A stretch of DNA of 64,000 nt from Nostoc sp. NIES-4103 (GCF_002368335.1 NZ_AP018288.1:4929140-4993139), one strand, 5' to 3'; shown: positions 40,445 to 49,302, counted from the first letter of the stretch. Notes: a model not told the origin generated them from the sequence alone. Program-made: numbers and translations.

Positions 40445-41236
40445 ATGTCTTATATTAACCCACAAATTAACAACGATATTGTTTTAGAAACAAAATCCCT
40501 GACTCGCCGATTTGGGGGGTTAGTGGCAGTAAATGATGTATCTTTTGCAATTAATAAAAATGAAATTTTTGGGCTGATTGGGCCTAACGGTGCTGGTAAG
40601 ACAACACTTTTTAATTTAATTACAGGATTGATTCCACCTTCTAGTGGAGAATTAATTTATCAAGGTACAGAAATATCTCGGCTACGTCCCCATCAAATTG
40701 CAGCTTTAGGCATTGCCCGTACCTTTCAAAATATTCGCTTATTTGGAGAACTATCCGCTTTAGAAAATGTCATCGTTGCTCGACATTTGCACATTAAAAG
40801 TAGCATTATTAAAGGAGTTTTAGGATTACCGCCAGCCTCAACAGAAGAAGACAAAAACAGGCGGAAAGCTTTAGAATTATTGGATTTGATGGGTTTGAGA
40901 AAACGTACTGAAGAGAAAGCGAAAAATTTCGCTTATGGCGATCAACGTCGCTTAGAAATTGCCCGCGCCTTGGCTTTAGAACCACAAGTTTTACTTCTCG
41001 ATGAACCGGCTGCGGGGATGAACCCCAGCGAAAAACAACAACTGAGCGAATTTATCCGTAGTCTCCGCGATCGCTTCAACTTGACTATTATACTAATTGA
41101 ACATCATGTACCATTGGTCATGGGATTGTGCGATCGCATTGCAGTTTTAGATTTTGGCCAATTGATTGCTTTAGGCGAACCAGCTGTTGTCAAAAATAAT
41201 CCGGCTGTAATTGAAGCTTATTTAGGTAATGAATAA
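40445..41236 (+). CDS. HAAT amino-acid ABC ATPase, LivG type
   Basis: A 263-residue ATPase with Walker A GPNGAGKTT (about 48-56), Q-loop FQNIRLFGELSALENV, signature-region NFAYGDQRRLEIARALAL (YGDQR instead of LSGGQ, normal for LivG), Walker B VLLLDEPAAGMNP and switch His in IEHHVPLVMG. It starts six bases after the LivM gene. Its partner ATPase (LivF type) is 1.5 kb downstream, beyond an inserted block, rather than adjacent as usual. Confidence 0.93.
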   Translation: MSYINPQINNDIVLETKSLTRRFGGLVAVNDVSFAINKNEIFGLIGPNGAGKTTLFNLITGLIPPSSGELIYQGTEISRLRPHQIAALGIARTFQNIRLFGELSALENVIVARHLHIKSSIIKGVLGLPPASTEEDKNRRKALELLDLMGLRKRTEEKAKNFAYGDQRRLEIARALALEPQVLLLDEPAAGMNPSEKQQLSEFIRSLRDRFNLTIILIEHHVPLVMGLCDRIAVLDFGQLIALGEPAVVKNNPAVIEAYLGNE

Positions 41237-41604
41237 GCAATGTAAGTTATTGACTGATGACTATGAACAGAGGGGTATATTTTTACTTGGAAGTTCCCGT
41301 GCCGAGCTAGAACGCATCTTAGGGAATCAGTATTGTGGTGTCATCAGATTTTTAAAACTCCTCTCCAAACCTCTCCCCTGTAAGGAGAGAGGCTTCAAAA
41401 GCTTGATTTTTCGTTACTAACAGGACTTACGCAAAAATTGCCAAAAAGCTTAATTTATCGAACCGCCAAGACGCCAAGAGCGCCAAGAGTTCGTAGGTGT
41501 GCGTAAGTCCTAACTAAGCAAGGAGCTTAAAGCCTCTCTCAATTTGCCCCTTATTTGATTCCACAACCCTAGACCTGAATCCTTACGTCTCTTCAATCTA
41601 TTGT
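41237..41604. other. intergenic region with MITE copy and CTCTCC repeats
   Basis: The region holds a CCTCTCCAAACCTCTCCCCT-type repeat (41362-41393), a MITE-like element (41422-41511) and unique sequence. A 63-codon open frame starting at 41229 runs through the repeats and is not a convincing gene. Confidence 0.6.
41422..41511. mobile_element. MITE-like element with AGGACTTACGCA inverted termini, copy 2
   Basis: A 90-base element with perfect 12-base terminal inverted repeats, AGGACTTACGCA and TGCGTAAGTCCT. The interior (CCGCCAAGACGCCAAGAG and so on) differs from copy 1 at 5547-5638 but has a related CGCCAAG/CTCTGCG character. It lies in the block that splits the amino-acid transporter genes. 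Confidence 0.7.
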
Positions 41605-42090
41605 TTACTCCCCTACTAATGCCAATGCTTGATTTATCACTCGGTCAGACAGATACATTCCACACAGACGCAGCTGTTCAACAACCGGACGCGCTGCTGG
41701 AATTACCCCCCGTTGTTTAGCAGTAAGAACTATGCCTAGAGTTCCCCTAACTGGGATTCCCAAAGCTACTGCACAATGACGGGCTGCTAAATCATCCAGT
41801 ATTACTTCTGTGCCAGTATTTACATAAGCCCAAGTTAACACAGCAGATTCACCAGCACCTAAATCCCAACTTTGAATAATTGCGGGAACAGATGGTGTAG
41901 CAACCTCTACCAGCCAAGAAGTAGTTGCTAAAGCCATTGCAGTTACATCCGTCTGCCCGTATGCTTGAATTTCACTGGCTACAGCCTGGGGGACAATAAT
42001 TTCTGGACTGACTATCTGCAATAGATCGAGAAAGCCACCCTTGGTCAAAAAAATCAGTGGAGAGGTGTTGATTGCAGGACGTTCAGCCAC
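41605..42090 (-). CDS. DUF3368 PIN-like toxin
   Basis: A 161-residue protein of the DUF3368 group of PIN-domain nucleases: INTSPLIFLTKGGFLDLLQ at the N-terminus, where PIN has Asp but this group often has D or N; a middle AGESAVLTWAYV (acidic residue); and ILDDLAARHCAVALGIPVRGTLGI. These pair with UPF0175 antitoxins. The start overlaps the antitoxin gene by eight bases. The first acidic residue being Asn could weaken activity. Confidence 0.85.
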   Translation of the reverse strand: MAERPAINTSPLIFLTKGGFLDLLQIVSPEIIVPQAVASEIQAYGQTDVTAMALATTSWLVEVATPSVPAIIQSWDLGAGESAVLTWAYVNTGTEVILDDLAARHCAVALGIPVRGTLGIVLTAKQRGVIPAARPVVEQLRLCGMYLSDRVINQALALVGE

Positions 42091-42346
42091 GGTTTAACTC
42101 TTGTTGCAAGTCATCAAAGTTTACAGTAAACACATCTACTTGCTCACGGGCAAGGGCTGCAAGAAAATCGCGGCGGTTTAAACCTGCAATTTGGGCAGCT
42201 TTTTCTTGGGAGACTTCACCTTTTTGATACCAGTAGATAGCAGCAGCCAGCCGCATATCACGCACAAAGTCATCTGGGGGAAGACCACGGGCTGAGAATA
42301 TTTCTTCGGGTAAGTCTAGATTTACTCTGGTCATAGGTTTCTCCAC
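42083..42346 (-). CDS. UPF0175-family antitoxin
   Basis: An 87-residue protein with the UPF0175 layout: VNLDLPEEIF at the N-terminus, then MRLAAAIYWYQKGEVSQEKAAQIAGLNRRDFLAAL (in parts: LAAAIYWYQKGEVS; EKAAQIAGLNRRDFL), a helix-turn-helix-like region. It overlaps the DUF3368 toxin gene by eight bases in the standard order. The start could be ATG 42334 (MTRVNLDL). The module sits inside the split amino-acid transporter locus. Confidence 0.87.
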   Translation of the reverse strand: MEKPMTRVNLDLPEEIFSARGLPPDDFVRDMRLAAAIYWYQKGEVSQEKAAQIAGLNRRDFLAALAREQVDVFTVNFDDLQQELNRG

Positions 42347-42350
42347 TTAA

Positions 42351-42540
42351 TTAAAATCCAAGACCTTTCTTTCTTGCTAATACACCATCTACCCAACGTT
42401 TTTCATCTGTAACGTTGGGGTACAAGGCTGAGACACCGTAACTTTGAATAGCGTCCACAATTACTAAATCGGCTCCTTCGCTGCTTCCGGGCGCGTACAC
42501 TATTCCCGCTCCGGGAATGTACAAAATTTTGTAGAGTGTT
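42351..42540 (-). pseudogene. unidentified gene remnant
   Basis: On the minus strand an open stretch reads ILYIPGAGIVYAPGSSEGAD, then LVIVDAIQSYGVSALYPNV, and ends VLARKKGLGF with a stop at 42351-42353. The amino acid pattern looks like real coding sequence, but no start codon was found before the frame meets the hicA remnant on the other strand. I cannot name the family. It is probably the 3' end of a deleted gene. Confidence 0.35.
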
Positions 42541-42708
42541 GATATTCAGTATAGCCATGTTCGCCTAAAAACTCAGGAAAATGGAGAACACTACCTGACA
42601 ATTCCTGCACACGATCCAATTAAAAGAGGAACACTCAATGCTATTCTTCAAGATATTGCTAATCACTTTGATTTAGAGCGTGAAGACTTACTGAATCGCC
42701 TCTTTTAG
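42541..42708 (+). pseudogene. hicA remnant (3' part only)
   Basis: A 55-codon open stretch reads YSHVRLKTQENGEHYLTIPA, then HDPIKRGTLNAILQDIANHF and EDLLNRLF before the TAG. This matches the second half of HicA (S.H.RL......T.P.H..I..GTL..IL). The N-terminal half and a start codon are missing; an in-frame stop lies at 42532-42534. It is a truncated toxin gene without a hicB beside it. Confidence 0.6.
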
Positions 42709-42750
42709 CAATGCACCCTACATTTACTAAATTACGAATTCCGAATTACA

Positions 42751-43482
42751 ATGAATGCTCATAAACAACTAAATTTTACACTATTAGAAATTCGAGAGTT
42801 AGATGTTAATTATGGTGGTATTCAAGCTCTCAAAAATATCAACTTAAAGATTGATAAAGGTGAGGTAGTGACTTTAATTGGTGCTAATGGCGCTGGTAAA
42901 ACTACCACACTCCGCGCTATATCTAAAATAGTTAATCCTCTAAGTGGTGATATTATCTACAGCGGACGTAACATTACTCGCCGCCAAACTCATGAACTTG
43001 TCAAACTTGGTATTGCCCATTGTCCTGAAGGACGGAGAGTATTAGCGCGACAAACAGTATATGATAATTTACTATTGGGTGCTTATATTCGCTCGAATCA
43101 AGCAGAGATAAAAGCAGATATTAAACGCCAATTTGAGCTATTTCCCAGGTTAGCGCAAAGACGTAATCAACTAGCAGGAACCCTCAGCGGTGGTGAACAA
43201 CAAATGTTAGCGATCGCTCGTGCTTTAATGAGTAAACCACAACTACTACTCTTAGACGAGCCTAGCTTAGGTTTAGCACCTGCGATCGTGAGAGAAATCT
43301 TCTCTATTATTGAAAATCTCCGTGCTACAGGTGTCACCATCTTACTAGTTGAACAGAATGCAAATTTAGCCCTACAAATTGCCGATAGAGGATATGTTCT
43401 AGAAGCTGGTGCTATTACTTTAACAGGTGCAGCATCGGAATTAATTAGTGATGAACGAGTGAAAAAAGCTTATTTAGGATAA
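42751..43482 (+). CDS. HAAT amino-acid ABC ATPase, LivF type
   Basis: A 243-residue ATPase with Walker A GANGAGKTT (about 43-51), the LivF feature IAHCPEGRRVLARQTVYDNL, signature LSGGEQQMLAIARALM, Walker B LLLLDEPSLGLAP and VEQNANLAL with its switch residue. It completes the five-protein transporter begun at 36615 but is separated from the LivG gene by a TA pair, a MITE and two gene remnants. It therefore probably needs its own promoter. TTACGAATT repeats precede and follow it. Confidence 0.92.
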   Translation: MNAHKQLNFTLLEIRELDVNYGGIQALKNINLKIDKGEVVTLIGANGAGKTTTLRAISKIVNPLSGDIIYSGRNITRRQTHELVKLGIAHCPEGRRVLARQTVYDNLLLGAYIRSNQAEIKADIKRQFELFPRLAQRRNQLAGTLSGGEQQMLAIARALMSKPQLLLLDEPSLGLAPAIVREIFSIIENLRATGVTILLVEQNANLALQIADRGYVLEAGAITLTGAASELISDERVKKAYLG

Positions 43483-43513
43483 TTCGTAATTCGTAATTCG
43501 TAATTCGTAATTA
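43481..43513. repeat. STRR heptamer tract (TTCGTAA)4
   Basis: About four tandem TTCGTAA units abut the stop codon of the LivF gene; the TAA stop is continuous with the repeat. It is the same heptamer as at 30111-30151. Confidence 0.8.
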
Positions 43514-43599
43514 AGTTTTGCAACTAGGATGAGCAACTCCGCCACAAAATTTGCCACTTTTAGAAGCGGAGGACTTAAACTCCCAGAATTTGTTAATTT

Positions 43600-43700
43600 T
43601 ATATTATGTCCGTACTACCCCACCCCGCCAAAGCTACGCTTTTGCTCCCCTCCCCTTGCTAAGGGGAGGGGTTGGGGGTGGGGTGCTTTCATCAGCGCAG
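43600..43700. repeat. CCCACCCC/AGGGGAGGGG inverted repeat
   Basis: CTACCCCACCCCGCCAAAGC, CTCCCCTCCCCTTGC and AAGGGGAGGGG with GGTTGGGGGTGGGGTGC form a long imperfect hairpin upstream of the second Uma2 gene. A related element is at 61806-61850. Confidence 0.6.
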
Positions 43701-43729
43701 ACATAGTATTAGTATAAAGGTGCAAAAAT

Positions 43730-44293
43730 ATGCTAAATTCACCAACTAAACCTCTAACTCTAGAAGAGTTTTTAAAACTGCCAGAAACCAAGCCAGCAAG
43801 TGAATATATCAACGGTCAAATTATTCAAAAACCAATGCCTCAAGGAAAACATAGCATACTTCAGGGTGAGTTGGTCAGTGGTATCAATGCTGTAGTCAAA
43901 CCTCAAAAAATTGCCCTTGCCTTTCCAGAATTGCGGTGTACCTTTGGCGGACGTTCAATAGTACCAGATGTCACCGTATTTGCTTGGGAACGAATTCCCC
44001 TAGATGAACGACAAGAGGTGGCAAATGTTTTTAAAACACATCCAGACTGGACAATTGAAATTCTTTCGCCCGAACAAAGCCAAACTAAAGTAACCGGAAA
44101 TATCTTGCACTGTCTCAAACATGGTAGTCGCTTAGGTTGGTTAATTGATCCTGATGAGCGTTCTGTTTTAGTTTATCCACCAAAGCAGCAACCAGAACTT
44201 TTTCAAGAGTCACAGGAAATATTACCAGTTCCCGCTTTAGTTAGCGGTCTACAATTGACTGTAGGGCAACTATTTGAATGGTTGAAGTTGTAG
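43730..44293 (+). CDS. Uma2-family (DUF820) endonuclease-like protein, second copy
   Basis: A 187-residue protein with LTLEEFLKLPETKPASEYIN, GRSIVPDVTVFAWERIP (conserved PD), DWTIEILSPEQSQTKVTGNI (E-I-L-S) and HGSRLGWLIDPDERSVLVY. This is the Uma2 subgroup with a LGWLIDP motif, different from the copy at 38847 (EYWIVD). It follows the LivF gene on the same strand after a repeat-filled 247-base gap. The function of the family is unknown. Confidence 0.87.
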   Translation: MLNSPTKPLTLEEFLKLPETKPASEYINGQIIQKPMPQGKHSILQGELVSGINAVVKPQKIALAFPELRCTFGGRSIVPDVTVFAWERIPLDERQEVANVFKTHPDWTIEILSPEQSQTKVTGNILHCLKHGSRLGWLIDPDERSVLVYPPKQQPELFQESQEILPVPALVSGLQLTVGQLFEWLKL

Positions 44294-44367
44294 GCAATTT
44301 GAACTATTGTACTCTTTTTAAGAATTAAAAAATACATAATTATGTACAAAATAACCCAAAGTTAAAC

Positions 44368-45135
44368 CTAATCTTTAATAAACCAAGAGATAGAATTTAC
44401 GAAAACTAAAAAACCAAAATATAAAACACTAATACCCGTAACAACTATTGGTAAATTTTTAAAGCACGCAATTAATATTGTAAATACTAAAAAAATATTA
44501 AAAATAATAATTCTCCACTTATGTAATTCAAATATCCTTCCTTTTAAAGCCACAAAATTATCAGCAATGATATTCCAATCATCTGCAATAAAAAATAATC
44601 CCCATGATACTAAACGAGTTTCTAATGAAGCTTGAAAAAATAATATTAAATACCAAAGGAAAAAAGTAATTGAAGTATAAATTACACTTTGCGTTAATAA
44701 AATACCACGAATAGTATCAATATTAATAACATCTGAGATTTGTTCTAAATCAGAATAAGTAGAAAAATTAGCTAAAAAATCATCTGTATCTTTGTCAAAT
44801 TTTGTAATAAGTATTAAAGCTTTATAACCAAATAAAATGCTGTTAATTCTTAGTACTAGAATTCCTGTAATTAATTCTTGCCGATAGAACTGAAAGTCTA
44901 AAAATGATTGTTTAAATAAATTAATTATTGGATGTATAAAAAGCAAAACTGTAAAACTTGATGCTATAGTAAGAACCATAACAAATAAAAATGTTAACAA
45001 ACTTACAATAAAGTTGTTATCCAAATCATAATCATAATTTATCCCCTTATTTATTTTAAAAAATAAAAATATTGCTGATGCTACACTTGCACCGATAGAA
45101 AAGTTAATTAAGTCTAGCAAATATTGATTTTGCAT
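44368..45135 (-). CDS. hypothetical membrane protein
   Basis: A 255-residue AT-rich gene for a protein with about five hydrophobic helices (about residues 8-27, 43-70, 85-110, 148-170, 213-250). Between helices are polar stretches such as KFDKDTDDFLANFSTYSDLE. I recognise no family. Its base composition is lower in G+C than that of the adjacent glucokinase or phosphatase genes, suggesting a different origin. No operon partner is evident. Confidence 0.65.
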   Translation of the reverse strand: MQNQYLLDLINFSIGASVASAIFLFFKINKGINYDYDLDNNFIVSLLTFLFVMVLTIASSFTVLLFIHPIINLFKQSFLDFQFYRQELITGILVLRINSILFGYKALILITKFDKDTDDFLANFSTYSDLEQISDVINIDTIRGILLTQSVIYTSITFFLWYLILFFQASLETRLVSWGLFFIADDWNIIADNFVALKGRIFELHKWRIIIFNIFLVFTILIACFKNLPIVVTGISVLYFGFLVFVNSISWFIKD

Positions 45136-45427
45136 GTATAGCTAGGTTTAATATATAAATCAACGAGAAATGAAGATACTGAATCAATAGTAGTAAAAAT
45201 ATCATGAGCAAAACTAGTTGTCTATAGCTATAAGTCGATATAACTTGAGAAACTGAGTTAAAAAAGCTTTAAACGAAATAATGTTGATGCACCTTCTAAA
45301 TGCATCTAATTTGCTGAGATTATTAAAAAATATTACAAAAATTATTATATATTTATATTTGCAACCCACTTTTTGGGTGTCTATCTATGTGTAAATGCGG
45401 ATTCAATTCGCTTAAATATCTAAACCC

Positions 45428-46075
45428 ATGAGTCAAATAGTCTGGATGGCAAGACACGCCAACCGCCTCGACTTTGTAAACCCTGATTGGTTTCTTACCG
45501 CAGAACGACGCTATGATCCACCATTATCTGACGATGGCATGGTGCAGGCGCAGCAGTTAGCTAAACGCTTGGCAAAAGAAAATATTGCTCATATTTTTGC
45601 TTCCCCCTTTTTGCGAACTGTACAAACAGCATACGCAGTTGCCCAAGTGCTAGACTTGCCCATTAAACTAGAGACAGGCTTAAGCGAATGGTTAAATCCA
45701 GACTGGATGACAGAAGAACCAGAAAGGCTGTCAATACCAGCATTAGCAGAATTATTCCCTAGAATTGACAACAGCTACACACCGCGCATTGCCGCCAAAT
45801 ATCCTGAAACTAGGGAAAAAATGCAGGAACGTTCTGGACAAACAGCCAGATGTCTAGCCGCTGAATTCTTTCCCGAAAATATCTTGTTGGTAGGGCATGG
45901 AGCATCCGTGCTTGGTGGGACAATAGGGCTAGTAGGAGAAACTGCAAAACTGGAAGTAAAAGCTTCTCTATGTTCCCTAGTAAAAGTGGTGCTTCAGGGC
46001 CCAGAATGGTTACTAGAACTCAAGGGAGACACTTCCCATTTAAGCCAGGTTGAAGAAGTAATTCGATTTGCTTAA
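45428..46075 (+). CDS. histidine phosphatase family protein
   Basis: A 215-residue enzyme of the phosphoglycerate-mutase-like superfamily. The catalytic motif is ARHANR (RHA instead of RHG; His about residue 9). ASPFLRTVQTAYAVA supplies the phosphate-binding Arg region, and LLVGHGASVLGG the second catalytic His. It lies 59 bases upstream of glucokinase on the same strand, a possible two-gene unit in sugar metabolism, but the substrate is unknown. Confidence 0.87.
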   Translation: MSQIVWMARHANRLDFVNPDWFLTAERRYDPPLSDDGMVQAQQLAKRLAKENIAHIFASPFLRTVQTAYAVAQVLDLPIKLETGLSEWLNPDWMTEEPERLSIPALAELFPRIDNSYTPRIAAKYPETREKMQERSGQTARCLAAEFFPENILLVGHGASVLGGTIGLVGETAKLEVKASLCSLVKVVLQGPEWLLELKGDTSHLSQVEEVIRFA

Positions 46076-46134
46076 ATCATTGCTTTCCCCAGGCTGGATA
46101 TATTGCCCAAAAAAAATAATTAGCGATAAATATT

Positions 46135-47160
46135 ATGACATTGTTACTTGCAGGTGATATCGGCGGCACAAAAACTATTTTGCGATTGGTTGAAATATCA
46201 GATTCATCAAAGTTACATACTATTTTTGAGGAAACTTACCACAGTGGAGATTTCCCAGATTTAGTACCGATGGTGCAGCAATTTTTGGTTAAAGCTAACA
46301 CACCAACTCCACAAAAAGCTTGTTTTGCGATCGCAGGCCCGGTTGTCAACAATACTGCCAAGCTGACTAATTTAGTCTGGTTCCTAGATAGCGATCGCCT
46401 ACAACAAGAATTAAATATTGGTTCTGTCACCCTAATTAATGACTTTGCCGCCATTGGCTACGGCATTTTCGGTTTAGAACCACAAGATTTGCTGACTTTG
46501 CAAGCTGGTAAACTTAAACTGGAAGCACCCGTTGCCATCATTGGTGCTGGTACAGGTTTAGGACAAGGATTTTTAATTAAGCAAGGAAATCATTATCAAG
46601 TCTTTCCCTCAGAAGGTGGACACACAGACTTTGCCCCCCGCAACGAGTTAGAATTTCAGCTATTAAAATACCTATTGGATAAACATCATATCCAACGTGT
46701 TTCTGTAGAACGAGTAGTTTCTGGACAGGGGATTGTCGCAATTTACCAATTTTTGCGCGATCGCAAAATAGCCGCCGAATCACCAGAAATCGCTCAAATT
46801 GTCAGAACTTGGGAACAAGAAACCGGACAGCAAGAAAAAAGTGTTGATCCTGGTGCTGTCATTGGTAAAGCTGCACTCCAAAAAAGCGATCGCCTCTGCG
46901 AACAAACCTTGCAATTATTTATAGAAGCTTACGGTGCAGAAGCTGGTAATCTTGCCCTCAAACTCCTACCTTACGGTGGCTTGTATATTGCTGGTGGCAT
47001 TGCACCTAAAATACTTCCCTTAATTGAAAACAGCAATTTCTTACTCAATTTCACCCAAAAAGGCCGGATGCGTCCCCTGCTTGAAGAAATACCTGTGTAT
47101 ATTATTCTCAATCCTCAAGTAGGGTTAATTGGTGCAGCTTTGTGTGCTGCTAGGTTATAA
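46135..47160 (+). CDS. glk: glucokinase
   Basis: A 341-residue protein of the bacterial Glk family: LLAGDIGGTKTILRLVE at the N-terminus (phosphate 1), CFAIAGPVVNNTAKLTNLVW, TLINDFAAIGYGI (catalytic Asp) and AIIGAGTGLGQGFL. It phosphorylates glucose with ATP, which supports glycogen turnover and heterotrophic or dark growth. EGGHTDFAPRNELEFQLLKYL matches the glucokinase group rather than ROK repressors. The start ATG gives the expected N-terminus. Confidence 0.95.
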   Translation: MTLLLAGDIGGTKTILRLVEISDSSKLHTIFEETYHSGDFPDLVPMVQQFLVKANTPTPQKACFAIAGPVVNNTAKLTNLVWFLDSDRLQQELNIGSVTLINDFAAIGYGIFGLEPQDLLTLQAGKLKLEAPVAIIGAGTGLGQGFLIKQGNHYQVFPSEGGHTDFAPRNELEFQLLKYLLDKHHIQRVSVERVVSGQGIVAIYQFLRDRKIAAESPEIAQIVRTWEQETGQQEKSVDPGAVIGKAALQKSDRLCEQTLQLFIEAYGAEAGNLALKLLPYGGLYIAGGIAPKILPLIENSNFLLNFTQKGRMRPLLEEIPVYIILNPQVGLIGAALCAARL

Positions 47161-47204
47161 CAACTAGCATCATCAGTAATTGCTGCATCCAAAAAGGCAA
47201 AAAT

Positions 47205-47807
47205 ATGACAATTAGCCGATTGTTGCCGTTCATCGCCGCCACATTGCTTTGTGGTGGTTCTATCCTAGTTGAAGCACGCCAACCTAAACCAAACGTTTCT
47301 GGGCACAAAATAACTGCTGCTAAACTAGCACAGCCACGATGGAAGTTATTCACCGCCCCAGATGGGCGTTTTACTATTTTGTTGCCAGGAAAGCCCGATA
47401 GGAATACTCAATCTCAAAAAACCTACATGGGGGAAATCAACTTAGAAACATTCATCGTTCAACCACCAAAGCAGGAAGTAGCTTATATAGTTACTTATAA
47501 TGACTTTCCTTACAGTTATGGTGAACTAACTAATCCCCAAACAATACTTAACAATGCACGGGATATGGCTTTAAAGACTACGAAAAGTAATTTAATTCGT
47601 CAGCGAAACATTCGTAGTACCAATGGTCATCCTGGTAAAGAAATTGAATATATAAATTCTGGAGGAAAAATCACTAAAAATAGGATGTATGTTGCTGAGG
47701 GACGCTTGTATCAAGTAATGGCTATAACTACTAAAAAGCAGCATCAGACATTGGCTAAAACCATTACCGGATATTTAAATTCTTTTCAAGTGGTTTTGAA
47801 AAAGTGA
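47205..47807 (+). CDS. hypothetical exported protein
   Basis: A 200-residue protein with a signal peptide (about residues 5-22; LLPFIAATLLCGGSILVEA). A domain follows that begins WKLFTAPDGRFTILLPGKPD and contains NLETFIVQPPKQEVAYIVTYNDFP, NGHPGKEIEYINSGG and RMYVAEGRLYQVMAITTK. The F.....F.v.lPGkP pattern is common in cyanobacterial PsbP-like or DUF1795-like lipid-facing proteins, but I do not assign it. It follows glk by 44 bases and ends at a clear terminator. Confidence 0.7.
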   Translation: MTISRLLPFIAATLLCGGSILVEARQPKPNVSGHKITAAKLAQPRWKLFTAPDGRFTILLPGKPDRNTQSQKTYMGEINLETFIVQPPKQEVAYIVTYNDFPYSYGELTNPQTILNNARDMALKTTKSNLIRQRNIRSTNGHPGKEIEYINSGGKITKNRMYVAEGRLYQVMAITTKKQHQTLAKTITGYLNSFQVVLKK

Positions 47808-47810
47808 AAT

Positions 47811-47843
47811 AAAAAACTCCATCCCGTTGTAGATGGAGTTTTT
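47811..47843 (+). terminator. Rho-independent terminator
   Basis: AAAACTCCATC and GATGGAGTTTT are perfect arms around a CCGTTGTA loop and run into TTTTT. It follows the exported-protein gene stop by three bases and probably ends the phosphatase-glk-exported-protein unit. Confidence 0.88.
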
Positions 47844-48042
47844 GGGCATGGGGAATAGGGAACAGGGAATGGGTAAGAAGTTACCAATGTCCTATTCCCT
47901 AAGTAAAGGAAACCTCCACTTGTATAGCTGGGGACTGGGTGAAAAGTCTTTGTCTTGAAAAGTTCAGAATTTACTTGCAAACTGCTGTAATTGTGTTTTA
48001 GCTTCACTTTGATTGAGTAAATGCTCTTGAAGTTCCCTGAAT

Positions 48043-49302
48043 TTAACGTTTTGCTAATTCGGGAGTACGCCCTTTCAAACCGATCATTAATTTGAGCATA
48101 AACACTTTTAGCAGAGGTACTCGCTGCAAAAACCATAAACCAAGGCGACGAACTAACACCAATGGGAAAAGGTTGTTAGAAAACATTCTATCTAACATAT
48201 CGGTGAAACCTAAAATTGTCAGGTTTTCATTTTTGCGCCAACGTTCATAGCGTTTGAGGATTTGAATTTTGCCAATATCTTCACCCGCTTTGTGTGCTGT
48301 TTGCAGGACTTGGGCCAAAGCAGCTGCATCCCGAATACCGAGATTTAAACCTTGTCCACCAACGGGATGACAATTGTGTGCTGCATCACCAATTAATGCT
48401 AAGCGAGGAAGGACATAGCGATCGCTTTGCATCAGTTGCACTTGAAAAACAAAGCGATCGCCTAATAATTCCAATTTACCCATCTGGTTGCCATAGCGAC
48501 GAGTTAATTCTGCTAAAAATTGCTCATCATCTAAGGCACATAAAGCTTTTGCTTCTTCGTGGGGGGCTGTCCACACAATGCGGCAACGGTTGCCAGGTAA
48601 AGGTAAAATTGCGAACGGGCCGCTAGTCCAGAATTTTTCGTAGGCGGTGTCGTTGTGGGGTTTTTCAGGCTTGACAAAAGCGACAATGCATGATTGCCAA
48701 TATTTCCAGCCGTGGGTTTTGATACCAGCAGCTTGACGAATGGGCGATCGCGATCCGTCTGCGGCTACCACTAATTTACTGCGTACTGTATGTATCTGCT
48801 CGGCAATTTTAATATCTATTGCTACAATGTCTTGCTGATACTGAGTATTGACTACTTCAGCCGGACACAGATAAGTCACATTCGGACAACTTTGCACAAA
48901 CTCCTGCAACGGGTGCAATAATGCTTGGTGTTCTGCCACATAACCCAACTCTGGTGTGCCTAAATCGGCTGTTTGAAACTCCACCACATCAGGATAATCG
49001 GCATCAGAAAGGCGAACTCGGCAATATTTAGCAATTTGTGGCAGAATTTTGTCCCAAACTCCAATACCTTGGTAAATCAGCGCCGAAAGCATATGAATTG
49101 CATAAGCTTGTCCTTTAGCCACCGCCGCCGATGCTACTTTCGCTTCAATTAGTAGGATACTGAGTCCAGAATCTTTTAAAGCAGAGGCTAGGGTTAACCC
49201 AATAATTCCACCGCCTACAATTACCAAATCATATTCATATCCCCGTAAGTCTTGGGGCGTCTGTTGAGGGGAAAAAGTTTGATAAAGCTGGGTTACGGAC
49301 AT
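48043..49302 (-). CDS. UbiH-type FAD-dependent monooxygenase
   Basis: A 419-residue flavoprotein with an N-terminal Rossmann dinucleotide-binding fold (DLVIVGGGIIGLTLASALKD, about residues 26-45), the VVAADGSRSPIRQ DG motif and the LIGDAAHNCHPVGGQGLNLG GD motif of aromatic hydroxylases. The UbiH/UbiF/COQ6 family hydroxylates quinone precursors. Cyanobacteria make plastoquinone rather than ubiquinone, so the substrate may be another prenylated ring; this is inference. No quinone genes are adjacent. Repeats (GGGAATTGGGAATT) lie upstream. Confidence 0.88.
   Translation of the reverse strand: MSVTQLYQTFSPQQTPQDLRGYEYDLVIVGGGIIGLTLASALKDSGLSILLIEAKVASAAVAKGQAYAIHMLSALIYQGIGVWDKILPQIAKYCRVRLSDADYPDVVEFQTADLGTPELGYVAEHQALLHPLQEFVQSCPNVTYLCPAEVVNTQYQQDIVAIDIKIAEQIHTVRSKLVVAADGSRSPIRQAAGIKTHGWKYWQSCIVAFVKPEKPHNDTAYEKFWTSGPFAILPLPGNRCRIVWTAPHEEAKALCALDDEQFLAELTRRYGNQMGKLELLGDRFVFQVQLMQSDRYVLPRLALIGDAAHNCHPVGGQGLNLGIRDAAALAQVLQTAHKAGEDIGKIQILKRYERWRKNENLTILGFTDMLDRMFSNNLFPLVLVRRLGLWFLQRVPLLKVFMLKLMIGLKGRTPELAKR

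Noticed and set aside
41229..41420. 63-codon frame starting inside the 3' end of the LivG ATPase gene
   Set aside because: It consists of unique spacer plus CTCTCCAAACCTCTCC repeat; the peptide has no family features and no ribosome binding site.
43529..43717. 62-codon plus-strand frame before the second Uma2 gene
   Set aside because: Most of it is the CCCACCCC/GGGGTGGGG hairpin repeat, which is non-coding at other places.
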